A DNA stretch of 64,000 nt from Acidimicrobiaceae bacterium (GTDB taxonomy: Bacteria > Actinomycetota > Acidimicrobiia > Acidimicrobiales > Poriferisodalaceae). The stretch is taken from assembly GCA_002721305.1 (NCBI GenBank), contig PBKA01000022.1, forward strand, positions 1 to 64,000, written 5' to 3'. Shown here piece after piece: positions 19,087-27,118 of this stretch (positions within the stretch are counted from its first letter, which is position 1; each line of letters begins with the position of its first letter). Made by a program: the position numbers and the translations under genes. Below the pieces are notes generated by a model that was not told the origin of the DNA, made no database searches, and saw only the letters and a program-made list of their open reading frames with translations.

Positions 19087-19461
19087 GTGGAAGTACCAGA
19101 CGATCTGCCATTCGGAGCTTTCGAGGACTCATTGATGCTTCGATTCGACATCAGCGGGTCAGAAGGCGTCAACACTCATTACATAACTCCCTTTGTCACC
19201 GACGGACGTCTCCTGTACGTATTGGACGAACCGAGTCACGCCCCTGACGCGTTTCTGGAGATGCTTCTCAATCGAAATATTGTGATCACTAGCCAACTGA
19301 CCGGGACCCTTCGTGTCTCTGCGACTGGACGGCTACCTACGCCCCGGGAAGAAAGTTGGGCTCGCTCTGCGTGCACCGAGAAGTTTTCCTACGACCAGGC
19401 GCTGCAAGACCTCGCCCTATTGGGACCTTTGGTGGTGTTGGAGGCCTCAAGCTCAAATTAG
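19087..19461 (+). CDS. Hypothetical protein
   Basis: A protein of about 124 aa from GTG 19087 (an in-frame TTG at 19069 would add 6 residues). Composition looks like a real soluble protein, with alternating strands in VNTHYITPFVTDGRLLYVLDE and a C-terminal helix. No motif is recognised. It is convergent with the TauD-like gene, with only 3 nt between their stops, and has no visible Shine-Dalgarno sequence. Function unknown. Confidence 0.6.
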   Translation: MEVPDDLPFGAFEDSLMLRFDISGSEGVNTHYITPFVTDGRLLYVLDEPSHAPDAFLEMLLNRNIVITSQLTGTLRVSATGRLPTPREESWARSACTEKFSYDQALQDLALLGPLVVLEASSSN

Positions 19462-19464
19462 AGG

Positions 19465-20340
19465 TCAAATTGGTTGCTCACCTGCCAGCGTGATTCGATA
19501 CATCTCTCGCCTGCTGCCGTGATAGTCGTTTATGGCGAAGTGTTGTGTCGAACGGTTGTCCCACATGGTCAGAGTTCCCGGTGCCCAGCGGACACGGCAT
19601 GTGAAGTGGATCTGCCTAGAGTGTTCGAACAGGAATTTCAAAAGCGTGCTGCTCTCAGCGTTCGTCATTCCTTCAATTCCGACCGTGTACACCTCGTTGA
19701 CGAAGAGCGACCGTCGACCGGTTAGTGGGTGAGAGCGAACCAACGGATGCACTTGACGCGCCACTGCAGTCTCATCACCATGTATCTCCATAGAGGCCTT
19801 CGGATCAGGACGACCGAAGGTTCCCTGTGGTCCATAACTTCGTTTAGCTGAATGAATTCCCTTCAAGCCATTGAGGATCGACTTCATGGATTCCGAAAGA
19901 CTCTCGAAAGCAAGATATTGGTTGGTGAACGCCGTGTCACCTCCGGCATCCGGGACCTGCAACGCATAACGCGGTGTCGTACTCGGTGGTCGCAGCTGGA
20001 AGCTCCGGTCGCTATGCCACCCACTTCCGAACAACGGCCCAGTTTCCTCAGGCTCACGTATAACTCGGAGCACATTTGGATGACCTTCAACCGGTGTAAT
20101 GAAAGGAGTCTCACCAAAATCACCAATGCTCGTTGCGAAACGCTCGAAACTATCGATATCTAAGTCCTGGTTTCGAAACACAAAACCCACGTTTTCTGCA
20201 AGGGCTGCCTCGATCATTCGCGATGCCTCTGCATCGATTCCAGATTTGAGGTCAACGTCGAAGACCTCTGCACCGAAGGCACCCGTAAGTGACTTTATTT
20301 CGATAGAAGGTCCAATCCTACAACGCGTTGAGTAAAGCAC
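19465..20340 (-). CDS. TauD/TfdA-family 2-oxoglutarate dioxygenase
   Basis: A 291-aa Fe(II)/2-oxoglutarate oxygenase. The iron motif is H-x-D in SGWHSDRSF, the distal His/Arg region is WDNRSTQHFAINDY with SRREMYRITLAG, and the N-terminal LTGAFGAEVFDVDL is typical of TauD. TauD releases sulfite from taurine; relatives act on phenoxyacetates, sulfonates or carnitine-type compounds. No transporter or sulfonate genes are next to it, so the substrate is open. Confidence 0.92.
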   Translation of the reverse strand: MLYSTRCRIGPSIEIKSLTGAFGAEVFDVDLKSGIDAEASRMIEAALAENVGFVFRNQDLDIDSFERFATSIGDFGETPFITPVEGHPNVLRVIREPEETGPLFGSGWHSDRSFQLRPPSTTPRYALQVPDAGGDTAFTNQYLAFESLSESMKSILNGLKGIHSAKRSYGPQGTFGRPDPKASMEIHGDETAVARQVHPLVRSHPLTGRRSLFVNEVYTVGIEGMTNAESSTLLKFLFEHSRQIHFTCRVRWAPGTLTMWDNRSTQHFAINDYHGSRREMYRITLAGEQPI

Positions 20341-20395
20341 TTGAAACCAGGGGGGTGCCTTCCTTGTCGCCTACAGTTGAGGCTGAGTCGATTAT

Positions 20396-22393
20396 TTAGT
20401 TTCGGGCTGCAGAAATACGCACAACGTCGCGATTCCCACTAAAGATCAACTCAATCCCAATGCCTTGCACCGTCGCACTATTTCCCACATTGAACAGCGC
20501 GTCTATCACCTTCTGCTGCATTCTTGATCCTCGTTCCATGTAACCAAATTCATGTCCATCGGGCGTGACAACTGACAGCGTCCCGTAAGCCCCCGGTAAA
20601 GTCGCATCGATTTCGTAGACAATCAGACCATACGGGTCCCTGCCGTTCGTCTCCCATGCAACCAACCAATCATCTGGAAAGACAGGCCGGCGAGACTCAA
20701 TCAATAGTCCTGAGTATTGTCCGGTGCGAATGATAATTGCTTTCGTTCCAGATTCGTAAATATCAAGGGCAAGCAATTCAGTATCGAATGAACCATGCGT
20801 CTGTACTTGTTCGAGCGAGTAGCAATCAACCTGGTCATCGTCTAGCCACCCAAGTAGCCACCGTGTCCAGGCCACAAATGTTCGTGACGGTCCATCTTGT
20901 GAAGACATGACGCCCCAAACATTCAATGGGCCTGCTGCGTAATCCAAATTAAGTTCAGGCGGTGTTTGAGAACCCAAAACAGCGTTAGCTGCTATCAGGT
21001 ACCAGTCGGGCATCTCAAACATGTGCGCAGCTTCGTGAATGTAGTAAGACCAGACTGGCCGAAGCGGATCATCAAAGTACATACCGCCACTTATGTAGTT
21101 CCGAATCCAACCTTCGTCAGAAGCCACATACCGCTCATCTGCCGGATCCGTATCGTTGAACGCTTGCATGCTGGCATGTTCTGTTGGAGATAGAGGGACA
21201 CCAGCGGGAATCGGAGCGTCCGTCGGAAAAATGAACACGACCATGTCAACTTGAGAGAAGTCAAGATCATCATCAGCTGCATTAATACCGTGCTGTGCCA
21301 GTTTCGGGTTGAAATCTGATACCTGACGCTGTGGATAGCTGGAAACGGACTCAGGTAACCGATACCACTGTTCGGCAAATGTCGGTGTGAAGGTGAGCGC
21401 TCCGTTGCTTGCCATTTCGTAGTAATCCATAAAAATCTGGACTTGCCTATTTTCGGTAGACAAATCCGCCGGATTTCCTTGATAGTCAAACCAGTCAACT
21501 GGGATCGTAGCAAGGCGAACATTCTGGTCTGGCTTCAGATTCCCGAATACAACCGGAAACGCTGTAGCCCCTTCACCGCCATATCTTGATCCCGGGAGTT
21601 GAGGTATGCGACACAAATTCTCGTCCGACTCGTTCGGAGCAGCCAGTAGATCAACGTTGACTAACTCTCCGGTCGGCAGTGGATAAACGTTGGGAAGAGC
21701 TCCGTTGCTGAAATCGAACGAAGCGAAATACTGCTGCCACGAGATGGTTCCAAAAGCCTCACAATTATGAATTTGGTGCGCCAATACCGGCTCGATGCAA
21801 TACCTCGTAAGACCTCCCCAATCCCCAAAGTCGCAGGCACTCCCATCACCGTTAGTATCGACCCCTTCACCGAAATCTCTATTTTCTTCGAACCACTCCT
21901 GAGCTTGTCGTTGTGAATCAAACGACCCACAGCCAGCAACGACCCCATTGCTCGGTGCTCCGGAGCCGGGACCTGAAGTGTTCTTGTCTACACCCCCAAA
22001 AGCCTCACAATTTTGATGACCTAACACTGGAACCGTGCAATGTGTACCTAGACCTCCCCAATCCCCCACATCGCAGGCACTCCCATCACCGTTAGTATCG
22101 ACCCCTTCACCGAAATCTCTATTTTCTTCGAACCACTCCTGAGCTTCTGGTTGTGAATCAAACCACCCACAACCAGCAACGACCCCGTTAGCTACTTTGC
22201 GCGGAGCGAGCGTGGTAGTAGCAATCTCTGCACTCGAGGTACTGGTCACACTTGAACTGGGCGACGTGGCGCTGACAACCGCTTCTGTCGAATCAACTGT
22301 CGCCATCTCAAGAGGTTCCGTATTCTCAGAAGAACCTCCACAAGCGACCACTAGCAACAAGATCAAACAAGACTTCGCCCGAGCCATCTTCAT
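20396..22393 (-). CDS. Lipoprotein with two Excalibur-like repeats and M6-like metallopeptidase domain
   Basis: From ATG 22393 the 665-aa product begins MKMARAKSC, with a short hydrophobic stretch and lipobox LVVAC, so it is probably lipid-anchored outside the membrane. A Ser/Thr-rich linker precedes two nearly identical repeats of about 80 residues, each with GCGxFDSQ..AQEWFEENRDF and the Ca2+-loop-like DTNGDGSACD (Excalibur-like). The large C-terminal part has H453-E-A-A-H457-MFEMPD, a zinc-peptidase HExxH followed by PD as in M6 immune-inhibitor-A-like enzymes. Substrate unknown. The HExxH is intact, so activity is plausible. Confidence 0.82.
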   Translation of the reverse strand: MKMARAKSCLILLLVVACGGSSENTEPLEMATVDSTEAVVSATSPSSSVTSTSSAEIATTTLAPRKVANGVVAGCGWFDSQPEAQEWFEENRDFGEGVDTNGDGSACDVGDWGGLGTHCTVPVLGHQNCEAFGGVDKNTSGPGSGAPSNGVVAGCGSFDSQRQAQEWFEENRDFGEGVDTNGDGSACDFGDWGGLTRYCIEPVLAHQIHNCEAFGTISWQQYFASFDFSNGALPNVYPLPTGELVNVDLLAAPNESDENLCRIPQLPGSRYGGEGATAFPVVFGNLKPDQNVRLATIPVDWFDYQGNPADLSTENRQVQIFMDYYEMASNGALTFTPTFAEQWYRLPESVSSYPQRQVSDFNPKLAQHGINAADDDLDFSQVDMVVFIFPTDAPIPAGVPLSPTEHASMQAFNDTDPADERYVASDEGWIRNYISGGMYFDDPLRPVWSYYIHEAAHMFEMPDWYLIAANAVLGSQTPPELNLDYAAGPLNVWGVMSSQDGPSRTFVAWTRWLLGWLDDDQVDCYSLEQVQTHGSFDTELLALDIYESGTKAIIIRTGQYSGLLIESRRPVFPDDWLVAWETNGRDPYGLIVYEIDATLPGAYGTLSVVTPDGHEFGYMERGSRMQQKVIDALFNVGNSATVQGIGIELIFSGNRDVVRISAARN
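21831..21906 (-). repeat. 76-nt direct repeat, copy 2 (distal), within lipoprotein gene
   Basis: These 76 nt are identical to 22071-22146, exactly 240 nt away. They encode the Glu-Trp-Phe and DTNGDGSACD part of the second Excalibur-like unit. Flanking sequence is similar but diverged. This indicates a recent internal duplication or gene conversion. Confidence 0.9.
22071..22146 (-). repeat. 76-nt direct repeat, copy 1 (proximal), within lipoprotein gene
   Basis: Identical to 21831-21906 over 76 nt, at a 240-nt period. It encodes the core of the first Excalibur-like unit next to the lipoprotein linker. Confidence 0.9.
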
Positions 22394-22552
22394 ATCTAAT
22401 ACTTTGCCACTCCTCAGCACGTGACGACCAACGAAGCAAGTCCTAAGTAGTCGGTAAATTTGGGTAGAGGGATGAGTTGGAGGAATTGGTGGATTCCCGT
22501 ACACGCAGAAACTAGCGCTGCACGAGCTGCTGTGGTGCGCTAGGCAAGAGAC

Positions 22553-23611
22553 ATGAAGGTTTCTATTGCATACGGCGGTCCGGCCTCAGGCAAAAAGCGT
22601 GACTGGGATAACCAAGTTCAGTTTTTGCGGGAAGCGGAACAAATGGGGGTGGACATCATCTGGTCTGCTGAAGCTTGGGGCATGGATGGCGTCAGCACTC
22701 TCGCTTATTTGGCGGCGGTAACCAACAAGGTTCGTCTGGGAACAGGAATACTGCAAGTCTCAGCTCGCACGCCTGTGATGACGGCCATGACCGCTCTGTC
22801 CATGGCAGCTATTAGCGAAGACAGATTCATATTGGGCCTAGGAGTTAGCGGCCCTCAGGTTGTCGAGGGGTTGCACGGTGTCTCCTTCCGTCAGCCCCTT
22901 CGTCGTCTCCGCGAGACCGTCGACATTGTTCGACAAGCTTTCGCAGGAGAGAAGATTGTCTACGAAGGTGCACATCATTTGTTACCCCTCCCAGGAGGTG
23001 AAGGAAAGGCACTTCGTTTAGCTCAACCTGCCAACGATCAAATCCCTATATGGCTAGCGACCCTGGGACCGAAGTCCCTCGAGTACACCGGTGAAGTTGC
23101 TGATGGGTGGGTTGGTACTTCCTTTGTGCCTTCTGGCTCGTCCGCAACGTTCGGCCATGTCAAGAAAGGGGCTGAGAAGGCTGGCAGAGACCCAGGTTGT
23201 ATCGAATACCAAGCCGGGGGAGCCGTTCAATTCGGGGATGATCTGGATCAGCTATTGCGGCCCCGAAGGCCCGGTGTCGCTTTCACGTTGGGAGCTATGG
23301 GCTCGCCGACTACGAACTTTTACAACGACGCCTACAGGCGAGGAGGGTTTGAGGAGGAAGCACGTCGAGTGCAACAACTGTGGGTCGACAAGGAGCGGGA
23401 AAAAGCTATCGAAGCTGTGCCAGACGAGCTGGTGCTTCAAACAAACTTCCTCGGGTCCATCTCGCAGGTAACTGACCGAGTTCGTGCCTACCGAGACGCT
23501 GGAATAACTGTGCTTCGGGTTCAACCCGAAGGTCTAGATACCCAGGAACGGCTTGACAGCCTCGGGCAGATAATTGACATCGTGCGGTCGGTGAACAAAG
23601 AGAAATCGTAA
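22553..23611 (+). CDS. LLM-class F420-dependent oxidoreductase
   Basis: A 352-aa luciferase-like (beta/alpha)8 protein with MKVSIAYGG at the N-terminus, WSAEAWGMDGVSTLAYLAA, RLGTGILQVSARTP and the conserved LGLGVSGPQVVEGLHG. This set is typical of actinobacterial F420-dependent oxidoreductases annotated in TIGR-type LLM subfamilies, often tied to CoA-thioester or xenobiotic metabolism. Cofactor use is inferred from family. It is divergent from the lipoprotein gene across 159 nt. Confidence 0.9.
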   Translation: MKVSIAYGGPASGKKRDWDNQVQFLREAEQMGVDIIWSAEAWGMDGVSTLAYLAAVTNKVRLGTGILQVSARTPVMTAMTALSMAAISEDRFILGLGVSGPQVVEGLHGVSFRQPLRRLRETVDIVRQAFAGEKIVYEGAHHLLPLPGGEGKALRLAQPANDQIPIWLATLGPKSLEYTGEVADGWVGTSFVPSGSSATFGHVKKGAEKAGRDPGCIEYQAGGAVQFGDDLDQLLRPRRPGVAFTLGAMGSPTTNFYNDAYRRGGFEEEARRVQQLWVDKEREKAIEAVPDELVLQTNFLGSISQVTDRVRAYRDAGITVLRVQPEGLDTQERLDSLGQIIDIVRSVNKEKS

Positions 23612-23657
23612 GCAGCTACACGTACACCACTGGATTCAGTGTCATCGAATTCGATGC

Positions 23658-23864
23658 TCAACTCAACGGCGTTGCATCTTTCGCCACTCTTCGGACAGAG
23701 GCCAAATCGGTTGTCCGAAAGCTAGCGACTCGCGAAGACCAGTAGTCCACATACTTGCGGCCGTCCGATTCAAAGAAGGTCGTCATCGGTCCCTCTTGTT
23801 CATAATTGTCGGCTCCCGAAATTATTTCGGCCCTTCCGTCGACAAAGCTCAGTTCAAACGTCAT
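23658..23864 (-). CDS. Small hypothetical protein
   Basis: A 68-aa frame with protein-like composition (strand FELSFVDGRAEIIS, then charged and aromatic residues KYVDYWSSRVASF). It lacks Cys, membrane segments or a recognisable domain. No clear Shine-Dalgarno sequence precedes the ATG. It lies alone in the gap between the LLM gene and msrB, so coding status is only moderately supported. Confidence 0.45.
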   Translation of the reverse strand: MTFELSFVDGRAEIISGADNYEQEGPMTTFFESDGRKYVDYWSSRVASFRTTDLASVRRVAKDATPLS

Positions 23865-23914
23865 AGAAACAAAACTAGATGGGATCGGCTGTGGCTAACT
23901 AGTGGCCAAAAGGT

Positions 23915-23996
23915 GTGGATTTCCGGGGGAAGAAAAATCAATTTCCACAGAGAAGATTTCCACCCGGAGCCTGCAATACCCTGTTCTGTATCCACA
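23915..23996. other. Cluster of four TTTCCAC-like (DnaA-box-like) motifs
   Basis: Within 82 nt there are GTGGAT (23915-23920, opposite strand), ATTTCCACA (23941-23949), GATTTCCAC (23955-23963) and GTATCCACA (23988-23996). Two of them match the TTWTNCACA DnaA consensus at 8 of 9 positions. The cluster lies in the gap before msrB. It may be a regulatory site or chance; no other origin hallmark is present. Confidence 0.35.
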
Positions 23997-24028
23997 ACTT
24001 CGTCTGATATTTCTGTGAAAGTCACCAA

Positions 24029-24433
24029 ATGAGCGACAATTCGAAAAATTTTACCGAAGAGGACCTGCGGGATCGGTTGAGCCCTCTTCAATACCACGTC
24101 ACACAAGAATCCGGTACTGAACAGGCCTTTACCGGCGACACCTGGGATCTAAAAGACCCCGGCATCTACCGATGTGTCGTCTGCGAGGCAGACCTGTTTT
24201 CCAGTGATGCTAAGTACGAGTCGGGTTCTGGCTGGCCAAGTTTCTGGCAGCCTCTCTCCGATTCGGCAGTTGAAACAGAGATTGACACTTCCCACGGAAT
24301 GGTGCGGGTAGAAGCTTTGTGTCATTCATGCGGGGCGCACTTGGGTCACATTTTCCCGGACGGCCCGCAACCCACTGGCGACCGTTACTGCATGAACTCG
24401 GCATCCATGCATTTCGCTCCCAAAGATTCTTAA
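24029..24433 (+). CDS. msrB: Peptide-methionine (R)-S-oxide reductase
   Basis: MsrB repairs methionine-R-sulfoxide in proteins. At 134 aa it is a single-domain form with the structural zinc pairs C49/C52 and C98/C101. The catalytic Cys is C121 in RYCMNSASMHF, so this is the cysteine form and not a selenoprotein, although the genome appears able to make Sec. The GSGWPSF signature is present. The gene is convergent with the MerR regulator. Confidence 0.96.
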   Translation: MSDNSKNFTEEDLRDRLSPLQYHVTQESGTEQAFTGDTWDLKDPGIYRCVVCEADLFSSDAKYESGSGWPSFWQPLSDSAVETEIDTSHGMVRVEALCHSCGAHLGHIFPDGPQPTGDRYCMNSASMHFAPKDS

Positions 24434-24458
24434 CCCCTACTACGGAGCAATTCTGGCG

Positions 24459-24956
24459 TTAGCCGGTCGCTTTGATTTGATGTTCGACTCCAGGAAACAA
24501 CTCAATAATCGCGTTGTCCAGCGCTTCTTTGACCCCTGCAAGCGGCAAGACGTTAAGCACTCCTTGCCCTTGGTGAATTAGATCAATAATTTCTTCCCCG
24601 GACACCAGCAAAGGCGAAGATCCGTTGATCACTAGATTCGCGGAAGCAACATCTGTACCAAGGTTTTCACGAAGATAAGAGAACACGTCGCGGACCATTT
24701 CCAGTCTGATGCCGGCATCAAGCAGCGTCTTGACTACTTTCAACTCCAAGAGGTCCTGGTACGAATAGGCTCGTCTACTGCCACTTCCTTGGGCATCAGC
24801 CAACGAAGGACGAATCAGATCAGTTCGTGCCCAATAATCCAATTGCCGGTAGGTGATTCCCACGATCTCGGCTGTTCGTTTGCCAGAGAAGCCGGACTCC
24901 ACTGCGCCTTCGGTCACCGCTTTGCCTCCGCCTCGGCCGTCCATCGATGCGATCAC
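24459..24956 (-). CDS. MerR-family transcriptional regulator of the GarA locus
   Basis: A 165-aa regulator whose N-terminal winged helix-turn-helix reads GKRTAEIVGITYRQLDYWARTDLIRPS, the MerR recognition pattern. A dimerisation helix (LLELKVVKTLLDAGIRLEMVRDVF) follows. It has no metal-binding Cys cluster. Gene order and type match the Rv1828/FtsR-type MerR next to garA in mycobacteria. GTG 24956 or the in-frame ATG 24944 could be the start. A perfect 14-bp inverted repeat lies about 70 nt upstream and may be its operator. Confidence 0.88.
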   Translation of the reverse strand: MIASMDGRGGGKAVTEGAVESGFSGKRTAEIVGITYRQLDYWARTDLIRPSLADAQGSGSRRAYSYQDLLELKVVKTLLDAGIRLEMVRDVFSYLRENLGTDVASANLVINGSSPLLVSGEEIIDLIHQGQGVLNVLPLAGVKEALDNAIIELFPGVEHQIKATG

Positions 24957-25024
24957 ACTGATGAAACTACGTCAATGTGATGCCACAGTACGAGCAAAAG
25001 CGGCGCTAAGCAACCACCCTAAGC

Positions 25025-25057
25025 GCGATATTTCGCGCGTACAGCGCGAAATATCGC
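25025..25057. repeat. Perfect 14-bp inverted repeat with 5-nt spacer
   Basis: The arms are 25025-25038 and 25044-25057 (GCGATATTTCGCGC and its exact reverse complement) separated by GTACA. It sits in the 115-nt gap between the bifunctional-nuclease stop and the MerR start. There is no T-run on either side, so it is either a terminator without a U-tract or a protein-binding palindrome, for example a MerR autoregulatory operator. Confidence 0.85.
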
Positions 25058-25071
25058 CTTCTGGACCAATT

Positions 25072-25569
25072 TCAGAAATCGTCCGGGCTGACATCATCAA
25101 GGAATTGTTTGAATTCATCGAGCAGCTCGTCCGGATCATTCTCATGTTCTTCGTCGGCTGGGTGAGCCGATATCACCTGACCCGCCTCAGTCAATACTTC
25201 TTCTGACGCGTATATAGGAGTGTCGGTACGCACAGCTATGGCAATCGCGTCGCTCGGTCGCGCCGAGATCGAATGACTCTGGCCACCTACATCGAGTTCA
25301 ATTTCCGCAAAAAATGTCTTTTCCCGTAGCTCAGTCACGGTAACTGCAGTCACTGTTGCTTGTAGTTCCTCAAGCATCGCCACCAACAAATCGTGAGTCA
25401 AGGGTCGGGCCAGACGAATACCCTCAATACCCCTGTGGATTGCGTGAGCCTCGGGGGTGTCAATCACAACCGGCAAGACTCTGCCCTGCCCATCCATCTC
25501 TCTTAGCAACAACAGCGGGCTGTTTGAGGGCAATTCGACCTGCACCCCGAGCAACTCCATTTCGACCAT
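25072..25569 (-). CDS. Bifunctional nuclease family (DUF151/BFN) protein
   Basis: A 165-aa protein beginning MVEMELLGVQVELP, with LPVVIDTPEAHAIHRG and the conserved RPSDAIAIAVRTDTPIYASEEVL, the hallmark of the BFN/DUF151 domain. Family members have been reported with RNase/DNase activity; in mycobacteria the homologue lies in the garA-merR cluster (Rv1829). The last 30 residues are acidic. It follows the FHA gene by about 39 nt. Confidence 0.93.
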   Translation of the reverse strand: MVEMELLGVQVELPSNSPLLLLREMDGQGRVLPVVIDTPEAHAIHRGIEGIRLARPLTHDLLVAMLEELQATVTAVTVTELREKTFFAEIELDVGGQSHSISARPSDAIAIAVRTDTPIYASEEVLTEAGQVISAHPADEEHENDPDELLDEFKQFLDDVSPDDF

Positions 25570-25608
25570 GCCCTGACCCTAGTTGGCTCACGCGCAATGA
25601 GCGCATCT

Positions 25609-26073
25609 TCAATTGGTTGAAGAAACCAGATACAGCAACTTGAACTTGCCGATCTGTAGTTCATCTCCGTTGGTCAGCAAGGTTTCGTTTTCTGCTAAAC
25701 GCTCGCCATTTAGGTATGTACCGTTCAAAGAACCGACATCTCTGAGCACGTAACCCGTACTCCCCTGGTCCAATTCGACATGGCGCCGAGAGACTGTTAT
25801 GTCATCCAAGAAAATGTCACTATCAGGGTGACGGCCTACCGTCAGGTGGGTTGAAGTGATCGCGTAGCGAGTGCCTGCTTGATGACCGCTGGTCACCACT
25901 AGTGCAGCGCCTGTCGCTGGTACCTGCAAGTCGACTTCTGCATCAATACCGCCGAGGGTTTCCAGCCCCTCGGTGCTGGCTTCGTTTTCCGAATTGATTG
26001 GGCGACCGCAACTTGAGCAGAACCGGGAACCAGGGGGGTTCGAATGGCCGCAACCAACGCACAGTTGAGTCAT
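25609..26073 (-). CDS. FHA-domain protein with N-terminal zinc ribbon (GarA-like position)
   Basis: A 154-aa protein. C5/C8 and C19/C22 form a zinc-ribbon pattern. After a linker an FHA domain covers roughly 58-145 with VGRHPDSDIFLDD, SRRHVEL and GSLNGTYLNGERL, the phosphothreonine-binding residues. Location between gcvH and BFN equals that of GarA, which controls 2-oxoglutarate metabolism after phosphorylation by PknB/PknG. The mycobacterial N-terminal phospho-acceptor ETTS is not evident here; a zinc ribbon takes its place. Regulation by Ser/Thr kinases is inferred. Confidence 0.9.
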   Translation of the reverse strand: MTQLCVGCGHSNPPGSRFCSSCGRPINSENEASTEGLETLGGIDAEVDLQVPATGAALVVTSGHQAGTRYAITSTHLTVGRHPDSDIFLDDITVSRRHVELDQGSTGYVLRDVGSLNGTYLNGERLAENETLLTNGDELQIGKFKLLYLVSSTN

Positions 26074-26076
26074 CTC

Positions 26077-26469
26077 TTACTCCTGACTTTCTTCAGCAAC
26101 GAGCGACTGATAGCCCTCAGCGTCCATAAGAGCCTGAATTTCACCTTCGATACTGGGGCGGATGGCACACACCCAACCATCCCCGTAAGGATCTTCGTTC
26201 ACCAGTTCTGGTTGATCTTCTAGGGCGATGTTGGCTTCAACGACTTCTCCCGATACCGGGGCGAAAATATCCGAGACCGATTTTGTGGACTCAATCTCAG
26301 CAAATGCCGCGTTGGCTTCAACCTCTAACCCGGTTTCGGGCAATTCCACATAAACCACGTCGCCGAGAGCATCTTGTGCGAAGTCGGTGATTCCAACCCG
26401 AACCACGTCACCCTCTACGCGCACCCACTCATGATCTTTCGAATATCGAAGTTCGGGTGGCGTGTTCAT
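26077..26469 (-). CDS. gcvH: Glycine cleavage system H protein
   Basis: The 130-aa lipoyl carrier shuttles the aminomethyl group between GcvP, GcvT and dihydrolipoamide dehydrogenase. The lipoylation site is K63 in EIESTKSVSDI, and the N-terminal SKDHEWVRVEGD and DVVYVELPE are typical. It is separated by about 22 kb from gcvP and has no glycine riboswitch in front. Instead it is 3 nt upstream of the FHA gene, as in mycobacteria. Confidence 0.97.
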   Translation of the reverse strand: MNTPPELRYSKDHEWVRVEGDVVRVGITDFAQDALGDVVYVELPETGLEVEANAAFAEIESTKSVSDIFAPVSGEVVEANIALEDQPELVNEDPYGDGWVCAIRPSIEGEIQALMDAEGYQSLVAEESQE

Positions 26470-26503
26470 ATCCCCAACCTATCCCAATGAGCCATACATG
26501 GAC

Positions 26504-27115
26504 CTACGGTTTCCTGCCAGCTCGACCTTCCAATAGAGCCTCTCGAGCGGCGGGGACATAGCTAAAGCCTGACCAGTAGTGAATCGGAAGGCCAATAACC
26601 GCACACACCCAGGCCCCAACGCCGAAAAAGGGGGCTAGGAAGATGTCGCTCTCGCCGGCAAGGAAGAACGGAAAGGCGAACATAAGCAGGAACGTTCCGG
26701 TTTTCCCCCACCATGTGACTTCAATCTTTCTCGCTCCCAAAGCCGCCAGAAAAAGTGCGGCCACCGCTACCAAAACCTCTCTGGAGAGGGCCAGCCAAGC
26801 CACCCAAGTAGGCACAGAACCATCAATCCAGATAGCGAAAATTCCGACAAGCAGCATCAGGCGATCTGCTGTGGGATCCAAGATTTTTCCCAGCTCGCTG
26901 ATCTGGTCAAATCGTCGAGCGACATAACCGTCAATCCAGTCTGTCGCTCCCAACGCTCCAAGTAGCAGTGCTGCAGCCCACCGATCTTGGACTGAAAAGA
27001 GGAGCCATAGAAAAACTGGGATACACCCCAGCCTGATGGCGCTTATCAAATTTGGAACCGTGAACGGTCTCCACGGCAACTGAGCTTCACTCATCGTTTG
27101 CATCGTAGGCTTCAT
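26504..27115 (-). CDS. pgsA: CDP-alcohol phosphatidyltransferase (PgsA-like)
   Basis: A membrane enzyme of about 203 aa that joins CDP-diacylglycerol to an alcohol phosphate. The CDP-AP signature DWIDGYVARR followed by GKILDPTADR gives the D..DG..AR........G...D...D pattern. Several hydrophobic helices follow. Candidate starts are ATG 27115, 27103 and 27094, none with a good Shine-Dalgarno sequence; 38 further upstream codons overlap the divergent HIT gene and are unlikely. PgsA (glycerol phosphate) is the default; inositol phosphate as acceptor cannot be excluded. Confidence 0.88.
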   Translation of the reverse strand: MKPTMQTMSEAQLPWRPFTVPNLISAIRLGCIPVFLWLLFSVQDRWAAALLLGALGATDWIDGYVARRFDQISELGKILDPTADRLMLLVGIFAIWIDGSVPTWVAWLALSREVLVAVAALFLAALGARKIEVTWWGKTGTFLLMFAFPFFLAGESDIFLAPFFGVGAWVCAVIGLPIHYWSGFSYVPAAREALLEGRAGRKP

Positions 27116-27118
27116 TTC

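Noticed and set aside
24029-24433. MsrB as a second selenoprotein
   Set aside because: The catalytic position is encoded as Cys (C121) with no in-frame TGA.
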